Shown here: positions 10,435 through 21,500 of the stretch, in pieces
How the letters are laid out: each line of letters begins with the position of its first letter
How positions within the stretch are numbered: position 1 is the stretch's first letter
From: Auanema rhodensis
Lineage: Eukaryota > Nematoda > Chromadorea > Rhabditida > Rhabditidae
Reading direction: 5' to 3'
NCBI GenBank assembly: GCA_964057225.1
Contig: OZ059895.1
Coordinates: 14,561,001-14,625,000 of the forward strand
Length of the DNA: 64,000 bases
The notes under the pieces: model-generated
Databases searched by the model: none
The model's input: only the letters and a program-made list of their open reading frames with translations
Told to the model about the DNA's origin: nothing
Made by a program: the position numbers and the translations under genes

Positions 10435-12203
10435 ATGAGATCGATTCCATCCAAGACAATCCCGAAGAGTACAGTTACTGCTTCCCCTTCAGTGATGCTT
10501 CGGCGAACTGGGCTTTTAGATAAGTAGGTAGAACAAAACAACTTTTCAATGTTTTGTGTTTTCTTAGATCCGATGGGGGACGAGTTCTATCTTCTCCTCG
10601 ATCACTGCGTCTCGCAGCACCAAAATCTGTTGTGGCTCAACAGATTCTTCGAAGAAATGAACCTCGAACTCAGACTCCTAGGCGACCACGACCCAGCTTG
10701 AATACCGCTATCCAGCAAACACCTGTTCAGAAAAAGCCGTCACCAAAAACTAAAACAATTACCATTATAGTAAGCGTTGACAAAGTGTATCTTAACAGCA
10801 GGTTTTCAGGATGAAGAAGCAAAAGAAAAGTTGTTGGTAGCTAGAGAGCTATTATCAGCTACGAAAGAAGAACTACAAGCAACACTTCTCGAGCTAGAAG
10901 AGGTTTTTGTGAAATATCTCTCGTTCAATATGAGAAAGTAGAATTGTAGACTAGACGTACTCTTGACTGTATGAAAGAAAAATATGAACAAGCTGTTGAA
11001 CTCAATAAGAATCTTGAACAGAAAAATCTGGAACAGGTGAATATTCCAAAATAAAAAGAAGGTATATTAAAATAATTAAGGCAAAAGAACTAACGGATAT
11101 AACAAATGAGTTAATTGAAAGAAGACGCAAAAGTACATCGCGTCAGATGTTTGGTAATTTGAAGGTATGAGTTAATTATTTCGGTTATAATATATATTTC
11201 TTCAAAACCTAAATCTAAATTTTTTGGAAAAAAAAAGTTTTTTTGGTCGAAAACTATTTGCATACAACCGATTAGTCGCTCATATTTTTGAAAATGACGT
11301 TTCTGAGCAATATCATGAAATATTCTTTATTTTATGCAAATCAAATGAAGTTGTTGTTTTAACTTATGGTAATATGTTGTAGAGTAACGCTTTCAATGAT
11401 GAGTTGAATGAAGAGCTGCAAGATGAAAATTTAGAAAACTTAATGCTTGTTCAAGCTCAAAAGAAGGTTACTGTCTTGAATGATGAGTTACAAGAAACTA
11501 AAAAAGAATTCCAAAAAAGCAAAGATGAGCATAAATCTCTGATGAAAGATATGCTAGTTGTTGTTCGTGTTGCACAAGCTCAGAAGGAAGAAGCTCAGTC
11601 TGAATTGCTCAAGTAATTTCTTTCTGTCGTCCTCAATTTCAAGTTTTTTTCAGGTTACAACAAAGATCAAAATCAAGCATTGAAACTGATGAAGATATGT
11701 GGGGTAACTTAATGAAGCGATGGAATAGCTCTTCAAGGCGCAATTCTCTGCTTGCATGGGTGCAGGAAGTGTATGCTATTTTAATATTTTTTATTACTTT
11801 GTGCCAAAGACGATGTAAATATCAAAGATAATTCAGTCTCACTGCTTATCTACCTCTGGCCGTGACCAACTTCAGCAGTGATTGGGAGGATGGTAAACTA
11901 TTCTGTGCCCTAATACATCATTGTCGACCTGATCTGGTATGTTCTTCCGACCTTTGTTCGTATAAAAATATTAGTTATCAATTTTGTTGTTCACCTTTTT
12001 TCCTTTAAAATCCCTTTTCCCTTTTATAGCTTAACCGAATGGATCTACAAGGAGATTGTGAAGAGCTAGCTGTTAGTCTTGCTGAGCAACTTGACATCAA
12101 AGCAATTACTGTATCCTTGTTTCAAAGTTCTGTTCCTGACTGGCGTCAAGTTATGATCGCCGTTTTCCAATTGTACAAAATTTCTCAGAGTTTAGAGCAA
12201 TAA
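10435..12203 (+). CDS. Coiled coil plus C-terminal calponin-homology (CH) protein, cytospin/SPECC1-like
   Basis: Nine exons: 10435..10523, 10568..10769, 10810..10902, 10950..11036, 11081..11164, 11383..11612, 11654..11770, 11837..11936, 12030..12203 (391 aa). The N-terminus (about 100 aa) is basic and Pro/Ser/Thr-rich. Residues about 100-260 are a long heptad-type coiled coil (ATKEELQATLLELEE, KVTVLNDELQETKKEF). The C-terminus is a single CH domain: RRNSLLAWVQEVLTAYLP, VTNFSSDWEDGKLFCALI, HHCRPDLLN, then DWRQVMIAVFQLYKI. A single terminal CH domain behind a coiled coil is the arrangement of cytospin-A/SPECC1L and smoothelin, which link actin and microtubules. It is shorter than vertebrate cytospins. 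The exon 7 donor at 11770 was chosen because it is the only one that reads into the CH domain. Confidence 0.8.
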
Positions 12204-12616
12204 TACTTAACTTCTGCACGTATTTTTTGATCTCAAGATCTTTTCTGTATTTGAATGTTTTACTTCCTGGCTTTTCCTTGTTTACCATATGGTCTCACAT
12301 AATCTCAGATCTAACATAATGAGTCTCACTTTTTATGATTTTCACGGGCTGGTAAACCGACTTGTTAAATACGCCGAATAATCGTTTTAATCTTTTATGA
12401 ATTTTCAATTGTAATATGAACTCTATTAAATGATAATCCTTCACAGGGTTTAACTCAAAATAACATTGGTTGCTGAGCCAATAATCATATTTGAGCTGAT
12501 TGATAGCAAATAATTCACTATCTTAACTGCTTGTCTTTGCCTGATAACGTTTTCTCCTTGACATTTATAAAGATTTGTGTTTGTTTACGAACTTTTTTCC
12601 AGAGAACTTGGCCAAA

Positions 12617-14669
12617 ATGGTTGGGGTAATTCAATTCATAAAAGATTTGAAGATTACTGTTGAGCCAATCATGTTCCTTTTGGCTGCAGCTAATTCCTTC
12701 AGGTACTGTAGTCTTACTCTTTTTAGTTTTTTAATCTTTTTTCTTGTCAGGCAGATTGTTTCTCCAAAGTTATTAGAAGAAAAAATGAGATCAGTTTATC
12801 CAGCTCCTGCGAACATGTCGGAACATGCTCTGAAAAAGTTTTATAATGCCAAAATGGTGGAATGGGACAACAATTACCAATATGTTAACTTGCCAATTGC
12901 TTGTATAGTTGGTATCATGTATGGTTTGTTAATTATTCAACTTTGTAATAATGTAATGGATCCAAATATTTAGGAGGATTCAGTGATCACTATGGCCGAA
13001 AGTTTCCTTTACTTATTGGTTTGAACAGTTTAATTGTTGAAACAGCATGTCAGTTGTTTAACGATAGTTTCTCAATTCAATAATTGTTTAGTAAGGATGC
13101 TCATGTATTCTCCTGAAACAAATTGGTCAATTGAATGGATATTCCCAACTGCCTTGTTTGCAGGTATATTTTGCGATTTCATCCTTTTTTTTAATTCAAT
13201 CTTCTTCAGGTTTACTTGGTGATCAGTTGCTAACCATGAGTTGTATCAACGCTTATGTAACTGATACATTCGAAAACAAAAAAGTCGTAAGTATTCAAGA
13301 AAACAATTTCTCTGTTTTTATATTCGAAGTCCAGTTTAGCTATCCATTCGGATGATTATCGTGTCCATTATGTTCAGTTTGGGATCTTTTGTTTCTTCAA
13401 GAACTGTAAAAGCTATTCTTAAGGCTAAACTTTTATCTCTAATTGGAATCCTTGGCATAGCTGAAGGTATTTTCTAAAACTATCTATGTGCGGTAAAAAA
13501 TGTTTTACAGGCATGTATTGCTTCACTTTTCTGATTGGAATAGTTATTCTGAAAAATGTGGTGCCAAAAAAAAAGGATACTAGCTTATTAAGAGAAGGAG
13601 ATTCAACAATTCCGAGTGATGTATCTGACGAAGTTGTTGTTGTTCAAACTACAGCAGAAAAGTTTTTTTACTTTATTTTTATTCACTCAAAGAGTTTTTT
13701 CAAGGAAAACATTGGGAGGTATCATATTCTTGTCCTTCTATTCCATTTATGATGCTGCTAAAATATTCTTCATACCCAGAGAAGGCCACAGACGGCTCTT
13801 CTTGTATTTGTGCTTCTTTGCCAATTTCTTAGATCAATTAGTATTTGGCGAAGAAAAAGGTTTAGTTTTCTATAACGTTAACGTAACATAGATCAAAATG
13901 TGTTTAAGGTTTGATTGGAACATATACCAGACTTCCTCCTTTTAATTGGGAGCCTGAAACTTACGCTGAATATAAGTCTTGGCGACCAATAGTCCGTAAG
14001 CGATCTGATTAATGTTTTGGAAACTGTGATTGTTTTTCAGAAATTCTTGGTATGCTTTTTGGAATGCTAGTATTCAAGAACTTATTGAAATTAAAAGATA
14101 CCATGGTTATCTGTTTTGCTATCAGTAGCATGGGTGCTTGCGTCCTCATGATTGGTCTAGCTAAAGTACACTACTAATAGTTTAGCCCTAAGTTATGGTT
14201 TCACTTTAGGCCACCTGGGTGATTTTTGCTAGTATGGCTCCTGGAAGTCTTCACGGCCTTCTGAATCCCTTAACATATTCATTTATGTCGTGTTTAGTTG
14301 AACCGGATGAGGTTAGTGCGAAAGCTAAAGTTCTGCAATAGAAATTTTACTGATATACAATATCATTATTCTTCATGGATTTCTCTTTACCATACTTAAT
14401 TCCACCATAATTACAGATAGGAAAAGCTTATGCTATGAGTACAATTGCTCAGAAACTTGCAGAAATGGCGCAAACAGCTATTTTACAAAATATTTATATT
14501 GCCACTTTGAACTGGTATCAGGTAGAAGATAACATTACAAAGAAATATAATGAAATATACATTACTTCAGGGTTTTGTTTGGATTCTTATGGCTGTTATA
14601 TCATACGTAGCCGTTGTAGTATATGCTGTCGTACATGTATTCGCATTACGAGAAGACATTGGAGCATAA
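12617..14669 (+). CDS. MFS transporter of the SLC46 (proton-coupled folate transporter-like) family
   Basis: Thirteen exons: 12617..12702, 12751..12923, 12974..13048, 13092..13163, 13210..13286, 13340..13466, 13511..13661, 13693..13859, 13909..13995, 14041..14165, 14210..14311, 14417..14521, 14571..14669 (481 aa). About twelve hydrophobic helices are present. Family hallmarks: PIMFLLAAANSF in helix 1, YGGFSDHYGRKFPLLIG (the SD-x-x-GR-[KR] MFS loop), a long central loop, then PREGHRRLFLYL, GEEKGLIGTYTRLPPFNW and a late GLLNPLTYSF helix. SLC46 members carry folates and related solutes across the plasma or lysosomal membrane; the substrate here is unknown. Intron 7 is unusually short (31 nt, 13662..13692). 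It is the last gene of the four-gene plus-strand run. A TTTTTTCCAG acceptor lies 15 nt before the ATG. Confidence 0.88.
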
Positions 14670-15082
14670 TCAATCAGTCAAACATTCTTTTTCAAAGATT
14701 TTGAATTTGAAATATAATTCCATTTAATAAAAATTTATAATAGGAAGCAACTGCTACATCGAATCCCTCTCCCTATTCTTCTGACTTATGTTGACATACA
14801 GCTAATTAGCATAATCGGTAATGTTTAACGTGTGTACAGTATCAACAAGATGATATACTTGACTAGACAACTTAACAATTTTTAAAAAAAAAATTCAAAA
14901 TCTGTATTTAGTTGAAGCATTTCATAAACTTAAATGCTATCCAAACAAACAATTTTAAATTATATATTGACGATTTATATCTAACTGTATAATTATACAT
15001 TTAATTGAAGTTGTTTGTCGTAGAATAAAGAATAACAAATAGTTTATATATTTTTTTACATTAGTTTTCTTAAAATCTTGTA

Positions 15083-16372
15083 ATGTGCATTACATTATTA
15101 ACAGAAAATGTAGAAATACTTACAAATTTACAATTCTTTATATTCTCTACAAACTTTTCACTATTTATATTATCTTTATATATAATTATTCATCATTCTC
15201 CAATTCAAATGTCACCTTATAAATATTTTCTAATTGTTCATTTGATATGGTGAGTTCAACTAATTATTCTATTCAATTCTATATAATTTACAACTTTTAA
15301 GCTTTATATTACAAGATTTTACCATGGGGGTATGCTTGTCATTCATTATATATCCAGAAATTTGGGGATTTCGTCAGATAGGTTTAACATCAATGTTAGG
15401 GATATCTGTTAACTATGCCGTTTATGCGGGAGGCTTTTTCTCTTTTGGTACTGTATGAATTTAAAAAAATCACAATGACTCTAAAGTTGTTGCAGAAGTT
15501 CTTGGCATCTATACACACATGTTAATATTTCGGACAAGAGTTATAATTCCACAATCTCATCCATTTTATTTTAATAAATACATTCATTCCATACTTCTTG
15601 CTTTTTCCCATAGTTTAGGATTTGTTGTTTGCTTTTATATTTATATGGCAACTTCTACGGATTTTCAAGATAAGTACAATCAATTACAGGTCTGTATATA
15701 TCTTCTAATTTCCATCATATATGCAGATTCTAGATTTTCAATATATGTAAGGAAAGTTATGCTTCAATATTAATGAATAATGATGTTATAATCATACTTC
15801 ATGATCAAATAAAATTCGTAACAAACCACTATACTGTTAACATTTCGATTGTTCTAATCATATGGATGACGACATTTGCAGTTTGTTCACATAGTTTATA
15901 TTCTTCGCGTTCTGTTTTATCTAAAAGAACAAGAAAACTACAAAAATCTCTTCTACGAACTTTGTTTCTTCAGGTTTATTGGTATACTGTAATTTTTCAA
16001 ATACTCCCCCACTTATAGATTTTTATTCCATTATCGCTAATGATTGTACCGTCCGTAACGGTACTGTTAATAGATTCGACAGGTTCAATTCTAATTAATA
16101 AGGTCTTGCAACGAAAACAATTTAGTTTATGGGTTTATTGGTGTGCTGATATATTCTACACATGGTATAGCTAATATAATGGTTATGCTATTTGGACACA
16201 GAGAATATCGTAGAACATTGCTTACATGGATCAGAACTTTTTTGGTAAAACCAAGTAGAATAGTTATTAGAAACTCTAGTTTATGCTATTCTTAATTCAG
16301 ATTCAGCCAAAATTTCACTTGGACGTGTCGTTAATCCAACAATCAATACGACCAGTGTTATCTAATGATTGA
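15083..16372 (+). CDS. Seven-transmembrane chemoreceptor, Srh/Sri/Str type
   Basis: Seven exons: 15083..15249, 15302..15447, 15496..15689, 15734..15973, 16019..16082, 16126..16244, 16301..16372 (333 aa, frame continuous). Seven hydrophobic segments are visible: FFIFSTNFSLFILSLYIII, KYFLIVHLICFI, SVNYAVYAGGFFSFEVLGIY, ILLAFSHSLGFVVCF, ISIVLIIWMTTFAVC, LFLQIFIPLSLMIVPSVTVL and VYGFIGVLIYSTHGIANIM. The signature HGIANIMVMLFGHREYR at the end of TM7 is the H-G-x-x-x...K/H-x-Y-R motif of nematode Srh/Sri/Str receptors. These are orphan GPCRs mostly expressed in chemosensory neurons. The alternative exon 5 donor at 16103 breaks the frame, so 16082 was used. Which subfamily it belongs to is less certain than the superfamily. 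Confidence 0.82.
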
Positions 16373-16929
16373 AATGATAGTTACGATAAATGAAAATATA
16401 TTTTTAATTCCAAAATAATTTATACAACTAGTGAAATTACATGAAAAATTAATTTTTATACAGTTTTTATAAGAATTAATATTCTATCAATTATTCTTAA
16501 TCTCCTCGTGCCTAAGTGCAACCGCTCTGTTCGGATTAACTGTTAACAATGCTTCATTTCAAATATATTTGAATCTTTTTCGTCTTAACATATTGATTTT
16601 TGAAAAAAAAGATGTAAGAATATGATTCAAAAACTTTAAAACATATAAGTTGAAACAATGCTTATGATTACATAGCCCACGCATTATCAAACATTTTGCA
16701 AAAGTGTTAGATCTCATTTACAGATTATTACATTGGCTCATTAAGAGAACCATGTTGAAACACCGCCTCCTGATATATAAAAGCTTTTCCAAAGATTGGG
16801 TAAGATTCATTAAACACTGATTTGATTCTGCTTACACTTCACTGCTTGCTACTGTATTTGGAGCTATTCGACTACTTGCAACTCCTTCTTCTACAACTTT
16901 TTCTTCGTCATTCAACTGATTTTTGAAGA
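16373..16929. other. Intergenic, upstream of the Gag-like ORF
   Basis: About 560 bp of AT-rich sequence. I looked for an LTR (TG...CA ends, tRNA primer-binding site) before the Gag ORF and did not see one that recurs downstream. No other gene is supported. Confidence 0.4.
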
Positions 16930-18429
16930 ATGGATTACTATAAAAACAAGTATGCTCCAATTGCTACATTAGCCAATGTGTTGCATAATTATCGACTGAC
17001 ATACACTAATTCTAAAAAATTGTGTAAGACTGCTATTACGACCGCCTCCAGCATTCCATCTAGCTTCAAATTTCCGATAGACAAAGATCTATGTGCTTCA
17101 TATATTGAGAAGATGCGTGGTCTTACTACGCATGCTTATCTCATAATAGCTACATGTCAGAAGATTGTACATTACCATGTATGCGTCTTGAAACAATCTC
17201 TTGCATATCTGGAAGACAGAACTCATCCTCTCTATCCTAAGCAATTCACAGAAGAACTTAGTGAACTGAACAAGCATTTATTACGTATAGCTTTTGATCG
17301 ATTACAAGAACCGTCTTCTCAATCTCAAACCTCATCCATGAGAAATGTCAAACCATATCCCGATACTCAACATGCTCGCAAACCTGAACCTACATCTAGT
17401 GAACCTGCTTCTAATCGTGTTCAAGTTAATCGTACTGTTGAACCTATCTCCGATGTTAAGTCTGAGCTCGATACTAAGCCTATTCACAACGCTAAAGCTA
17501 TACCCAACGCTGAATCCAAGCAAAACACTAAACCAGCTCTCAGTGCTAAGGCCAAACTTAAAACTAAACCTATAATGAATGTCAATCCTATCCTCGATAC
17601 TACATCTCTTCCCGATGTAAAGCCTATTATCGATGCAAAACCTATCCAGAAAACAAAGCCTGTCCAACTTCGTTCTCTCTCATATGCTGATAGATTACCT
17701 GATAACATGAAACACCTAATTGATTCTACTAATATCTTAACTATGCCCATATCTGTTTTAAAAACTCATCCATCCTTATCAAACTTTGTTATGGAATTAT
17801 CAATCAAAGCTCTTGGTAAGAAACATCCAAAGGAAGTTCAAGATATAATTGATGAAATTGGTATAATTAGCAAACAACTGAAACAATCATTATATCCCCA
17901 AGTAGAATTGAATTTTGATAATTTAGTAGAACGACTGAAAGAACTAGATGAAGCACAACTAACTCATGATCCTTCATATGCTGACTTCTTGAAAACAAAT
18001 CCATTAAATGAAAGACTTAAATTCAAAAAAGCCGATATCGATGAAACTTTTGCCGAAACTGTGGAAATTCACTTGAAATATATGCAATTTGATGTTCGAA
18101 ATACTCAAAACCTAATGGATGCAGCAGGCGCTGATAAGCATGAGTCAGTTAGTGATGAGCCTAAGTCTAAAATTCGCAAAACATCAATGATGAAATGTCC
18201 CGCTTGTATGGAATATGGCCATGTTATGGCTGACTGTAAGACATATCCTACAGCCGAAGCCCGAATAGCACAGTGTCGTCTACTAGACATCTGTACCAAC
18301 TGTTTATGGAGACATTCAGTTCTTACTGATAGGTGTAAGTCTGGAACAAGAAGTTCATGTCATTATTGCGAGTCGAATCATAAAAAATCCAAACATCCTT
18401 TTCCCCTTTGTCCCATCCGCTTTTCATGA
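16930..18429 (+). CDS. BEL/Pao-type Gag-like protein, intronless, without pol
   Basis: A single 499-aa open frame with no introns, unlike every neighbour. The N-terminal 120 residues are helical and Tyr/Leu-rich. Residues about 140-250 are a degenerate short repeat built on a Lys-Pro-Ile/Asp-x-Lys pattern (ISDVKSELDTKPIHN, IMNVNPILDTT, DVKPIIDAKPIQKTKP). The C-terminus (residues about 423-495) has a CCHC knuckle CPACMEYGHVMADC, the linker KTYPTAEARIAQCRLLDIC, a second CTNCLWRH and a third CHYCESNH cluster. This three-cluster Cys/His block with the intervening 'Y-P-T...R...L...C..C' linker is typical of BEL/Pao retrotransposon Gag. No protease, reverse transcriptase or integrase follows and no LTR is visible. 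It is either a truncated element or a retained Gag-derived host gene. Confidence 0.75.
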   Translation: MDYYKNKYAPIATLANVLHNYRLTYTNSKKLCKTAITTASSIPSSFKFPIDKDLCASYIEKMRGLTTHAYLIIATCQKIVHYHVCVLKQSLAYLEDRTHPLYPKQFTEELSELNKHLLRIAFDRLQEPSSQSQTSSMRNVKPYPDTQHARKPEPTSSEPASNRVQVNRTVEPISDVKSELDTKPIHNAKAIPNAESKQNTKPALSAKAKLKTKPIMNVNPILDTTSLPDVKPIIDAKPIQKTKPVQLRSLSYADRLPDNMKHLIDSTNILTMPISVLKTHPSLSNFVMELSIKALGKKHPKEVQDIIDEIGIISKQLKQSLYPQVELNFDNLVERLKELDEAQLTHDPSYADFLKTNPLNERLKFKKADIDETFAETVEIHLKYMQFDVRNTQNLMDAAGADKHESVSDEPKSKIRKTSMMKCPACMEYGHVMADCKTYPTAEARIAQCRLLDICTNCLWRHSVLTDRCKSGTRSSCHYCESNHKKSKHPFPLCPIRFS

Positions 18430-19190
18430 TCTTGTTCTTCTTCGTGTCTCATTTTCATATCCGTTTAGCTTGTTCTCACCTAAGCTAATAGACAAATAAG
18501 GTGAGATATACTTTAAAGAATTCTAATCAAAGTAAACGATTATGATTTCAGATAGAGATGGTATAACATTTTATTTTTTTCATAAACATTATTAATATTA
18601 TTTACCAAAACTGCATGATACTATGGTAAGAATTGGTTTCTATTTTGAAAATTCTATCGAAATTTCTGAAAAAAGGTTGATGATTGATTGGCTGTTTAGA
18701 AAATGTTCGAATTTGGAGATGTAAAGTACTTCAGTACTTAAGTCCAATAAGGAAAATAAACGAATCATTCAAGTTGGAACATAAGAAACCTTGTTACTGT
18801 GAGTTTACATAGCATTTCTTATTAAATTTCTTCTCTACTTTCAGTTATTCATACCAATATACATGCATAAACAAACACATCATATCACATCATGTCACAC
18901 CATATCACATCTCCTCATGCTGCTTAGCCAATGATTAACAGCGTATATCAAGCCTATGCTATACTTCATAAGTACAACCTGTACATATTATATATTATAC
19001 AGTTAATTGTTTCAAAAATAAACATTTTCTCAATTAAAACAACAATCATTTTAATTTAATACATAAGAAAATGTTTTTGATTGTCATACTTGAGCTTTTC
19101 AATTTCAAAAAGTCTACTGTTCATGGAGCGCTATTCGATGAAAACGTTTTGTTTTATGTCGATATTATAGATGAAAGCCACCCAGCCAAG
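18430..19190. other. Intergenic with a short CATATCACAT-type tandem repeat
   Basis: The 3' flank of the Gag ORF. Around 18868-18910 a 10-mer like CATATCACAT recurs with variants (catatcacat, catgtcacac, catatcacat). No reverse transcriptase fragment or LTR was seen. Confidence 0.4.
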
Positions 19191-19370
19191 TACATTAGAT
19201 AGAAAACAGCATAATCACTATATTAGCTATACCATGTGTAGGATATGAGCACACCAATAAACCCATAAACTAAATTGTTTTCGTTGCGAGACCTTATCAG
19301 TTAGACTTTCATATACAGGGTTCAAAATGTCTATCAATACCACCTTCTGCAGCAATTTCTTATTATATTA
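19191..19370 (-). pseudogene. Inverted fragment of the chemoreceptor gene
   Basis: On the minus strand, 19200..19300 matches 16100..16190 of the chemoreceptor gene with only a few mismatches over about 90 bp. The match covers the end of intron 5 and exon 6 (shared text includes GAAAACAATTTAGTTTATGG and CATGGTATAGCTAATATA). Weaker similarity continues into exon 5 (around 19340). The match stops inside exon 6, after the TM7 codons, so this copy cannot encode a receptor. It faces the intact gene and the Gag ORF lies between the two. Confidence 0.75.
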
Positions 19371-20743
19371 CAGCATTTTTCTTGTATTTTATATACATAA
19401 GCATATGAAAAGCATATATGTATGTATAATCCAGTTAAAGATGCTAAGACTGTCTGACGAAATCATCAAATATCTCGATATATCACTAATGATAAACATA
19501 CTCAACAATGAAACTGAAAAGAATGTAATTACGTAATAAGAAGTTAATTAACTAAACTAATGAAGATCAACAATCAAAATATATTTGATACAGAGATTAA
19601 TAACTAATTATATATATATAAAGATAGTAAAAATAATAGCAAATGAATTAAAAATAAAATATGTTGTAGGGAAATATATGTAGGAAAACCAAATTATTCA
19701 TTTAAAATTTATTTGATATAGTCATGTGGGGAACAACAAATACGAATTTCTTAATGATAACTGGAAAATAATTTTTAATTTTAAGTTTATATAAGATATA
19801 TGACATTCTTTTTAAAAATATGTGTTTTATTTCTTTAAAACTTTAATTCAAACAAACCTGAAAAAACAAGAGGAAATATAAAACTTCAAAAAAGGAAATA
19901 TATAAAAATTAATTTTACTTTTAATAACTTGAAAACAAAGCTGTTAAATCTAATGTTATATTCTAATCTAAAATAAATAATATTTCTAATCCTATCAAAC
20001 ACACATTATAATCTCAATACTTAGTAACAGCTTCTCAGCTTAACAGCTTGATAACGTTAAGACGTAGAATTGAGAAGATAATCGCTTTTCTGTAGTGGAA
20101 TTCTTAACCATACTTCGTTCAGTTGTGAGGAATTTTTGTTGAGCGTTACGAGCATGAAAGCCTATCAAACTACAGCTTTGATCAAAACCAAACATCCCCA
20201 TCAGTGTATTATGGAAACTAATAAACTGATATATCTTGGAGAAAATACATGAATTGCATTTCAAATTCTTAAATTTAAGATCATTGTGAACGTATAACTT
20301 TAAAGTTCTAAACATCAGCCTGTTGCTTGTAAAAGTTGGAGCCTTTATAGTTTTCAACTAGCAAATTCACAATTTTTCTCATATAATATAAAGAATGATC
20401 TCATAAGTGGTTTTTTCTTTTTAAATCAAAGAACAATAAAGGTTTCATAATTAATATATATAAATTGCAATTAAATTAATTATATCAGTACTAACATCTG
20501 CTCAATTATAAATTCAATAAGTTATTAATCTTTTTTTCAATTTATGGAGTTTATACTCATTATTAAAGATTAGTTAGTACAATATTTAATTTCCAATTTT
20601 TATTTCAATTATTATTAAAATCCAACGAGCGTTAATTTCAAAAATTATGAATTCTACTGTAATAACCCTCTACAATCACTTACAACAATGATAAACAAAG
20701 CTTAAACTTGGTAAACTAGCTTTCTAACTTCATATAGCTAATG
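19371..20743. other. AT-rich intergenic region
   Basis: About 1.4 kb. An open frame on the minus strand (20040..20357) has no recognisable domain and no splice-compatible partner that I could find. Nothing else supported. Confidence 0.4.
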
Positions 20744-20837
20744 CTGCTCTCCAGTGGAGAGCGTTCCAAAATTTAATTCGAACACAGAATGTTTCTGGTT
20801 GAATCAGGAAAGTACCTCAAACTTGGGTAATTAAACC
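20744..20837 (-). ncRNA. sls-1: SL1 spliced-leader RNA gene, copy 1
   Basis: The gene-strand 5' end at 20837 reads GGTTTAATTACCCAAGTTTG followed by AG and the donor GTACTTTCC, identical to the nematode 22-nt SL1 leader plus splice donor. Then come an internal stem CAGAA-ACA-TTCTG, an Sm-binding site AATTTTGGA and a perfect 7-bp terminal hairpin GCTCTCCACTGGAGAGC. Length is about 94 nt. Its 5' flank is the most diverged of the five copies. Confidence 0.95.
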
Positions 20838-21084
20838 GACGAAGCAGTGTCACCCCCCAGTGGCATCAATGCACGTGTCGTATCACAGAGACGTGCTGTA
20901 TCTCTCCCCCTAACATGATAAAGACCGTCTCTCTTGACTAGACACCATGGGTCATACACACGTGTAGGCTACATCTGAACTTGGCTCATCTCAACTATAA
21001 TTCTCAGAATGATTATCATCTTCGTTGATTTTTCAATTTTAAAAATCCAAAGAACTTCATTCATCTAATGATTTTCGATTCATG

Positions 21085-21178
21085 TTGCTCTCCAGTGGAG
21101 AGCGTTCCAAAATTTAATTCGAACACAGAATGTTTCTGGTTGAATCAGGAAAGTACCTCAAACTTGGGTAATTAAACC
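21085..21178 (-). ncRNA. sls-1: SL1 spliced-leader RNA gene, copy 2
   Basis: Same leader, donor, Sm site and terminal hairpin as copy 1, with the transcript start at 21178. The transcribed part is identical to copy 1 except at the extreme 3' end (GTTGCTCT against GCTGCTCT on the forward strand). Confidence 0.95.
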
Positions 21179-21406
21179 GAAGATGCAGTGTCACCTCCCA
21201 GTGCCGTCAATGTAGGCGCCGTATCCCATTGGGGTGCTGTGTCTGCCTCTAACCCACATAGAGATTGCCGTTTGTGAACAACCTCTCATACAGCCTGAAT
21301 ACAACTGCTCATCTCAACCCCAAATCCAAAAATGATCTTCATCCTCATTGACTTTTCTATTTTAAAAATCAAAGAAACTGATTTATCTAAAGACATTTGA
21401 TTCATG

Positions 21407-21500
21407 TTGCTCTCCAGTGGAGAGCGTTCCAAAATTTAATTCGAACACAGAACGTTTCTGGTTGAATCAGGAAAGTACCTCAAACTTGGGTAATTAAACC
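21407..21500 (-). ncRNA. sls-1: SL1 spliced-leader RNA gene, copy 3
   Basis: Transcript start at 21500. The leader is identical. The internal stem loop is CAGAA-ACG-TTCTG, a loop change only. The Sm site AATTTTGGA and the 3' hairpin are intact. Confidence 0.95.

Noticed and set aside
15734-16102. Chemoreceptor gene as a pseudogene because of apparent stops and frame changes
   Set aside because: Using the acceptor at 15733 and the donor at 16082 removes every stop and gives a complete 333-aa seven-helix protein.
17332-17750. Open frames on the minus strand (and a second plus frame) inside the Gag-like ORF
   Set aside because: They are shadows of the repetitive Lys-Pro-Ile/Asp coding stretch of the 499-aa frame and have no domain of their own.
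20040-20357. 105-aa minus-strand frame
   Set aside because: No domain, no splice partner, and AT-rich surroundings. It could be a receptor remnant, but I cannot support this.
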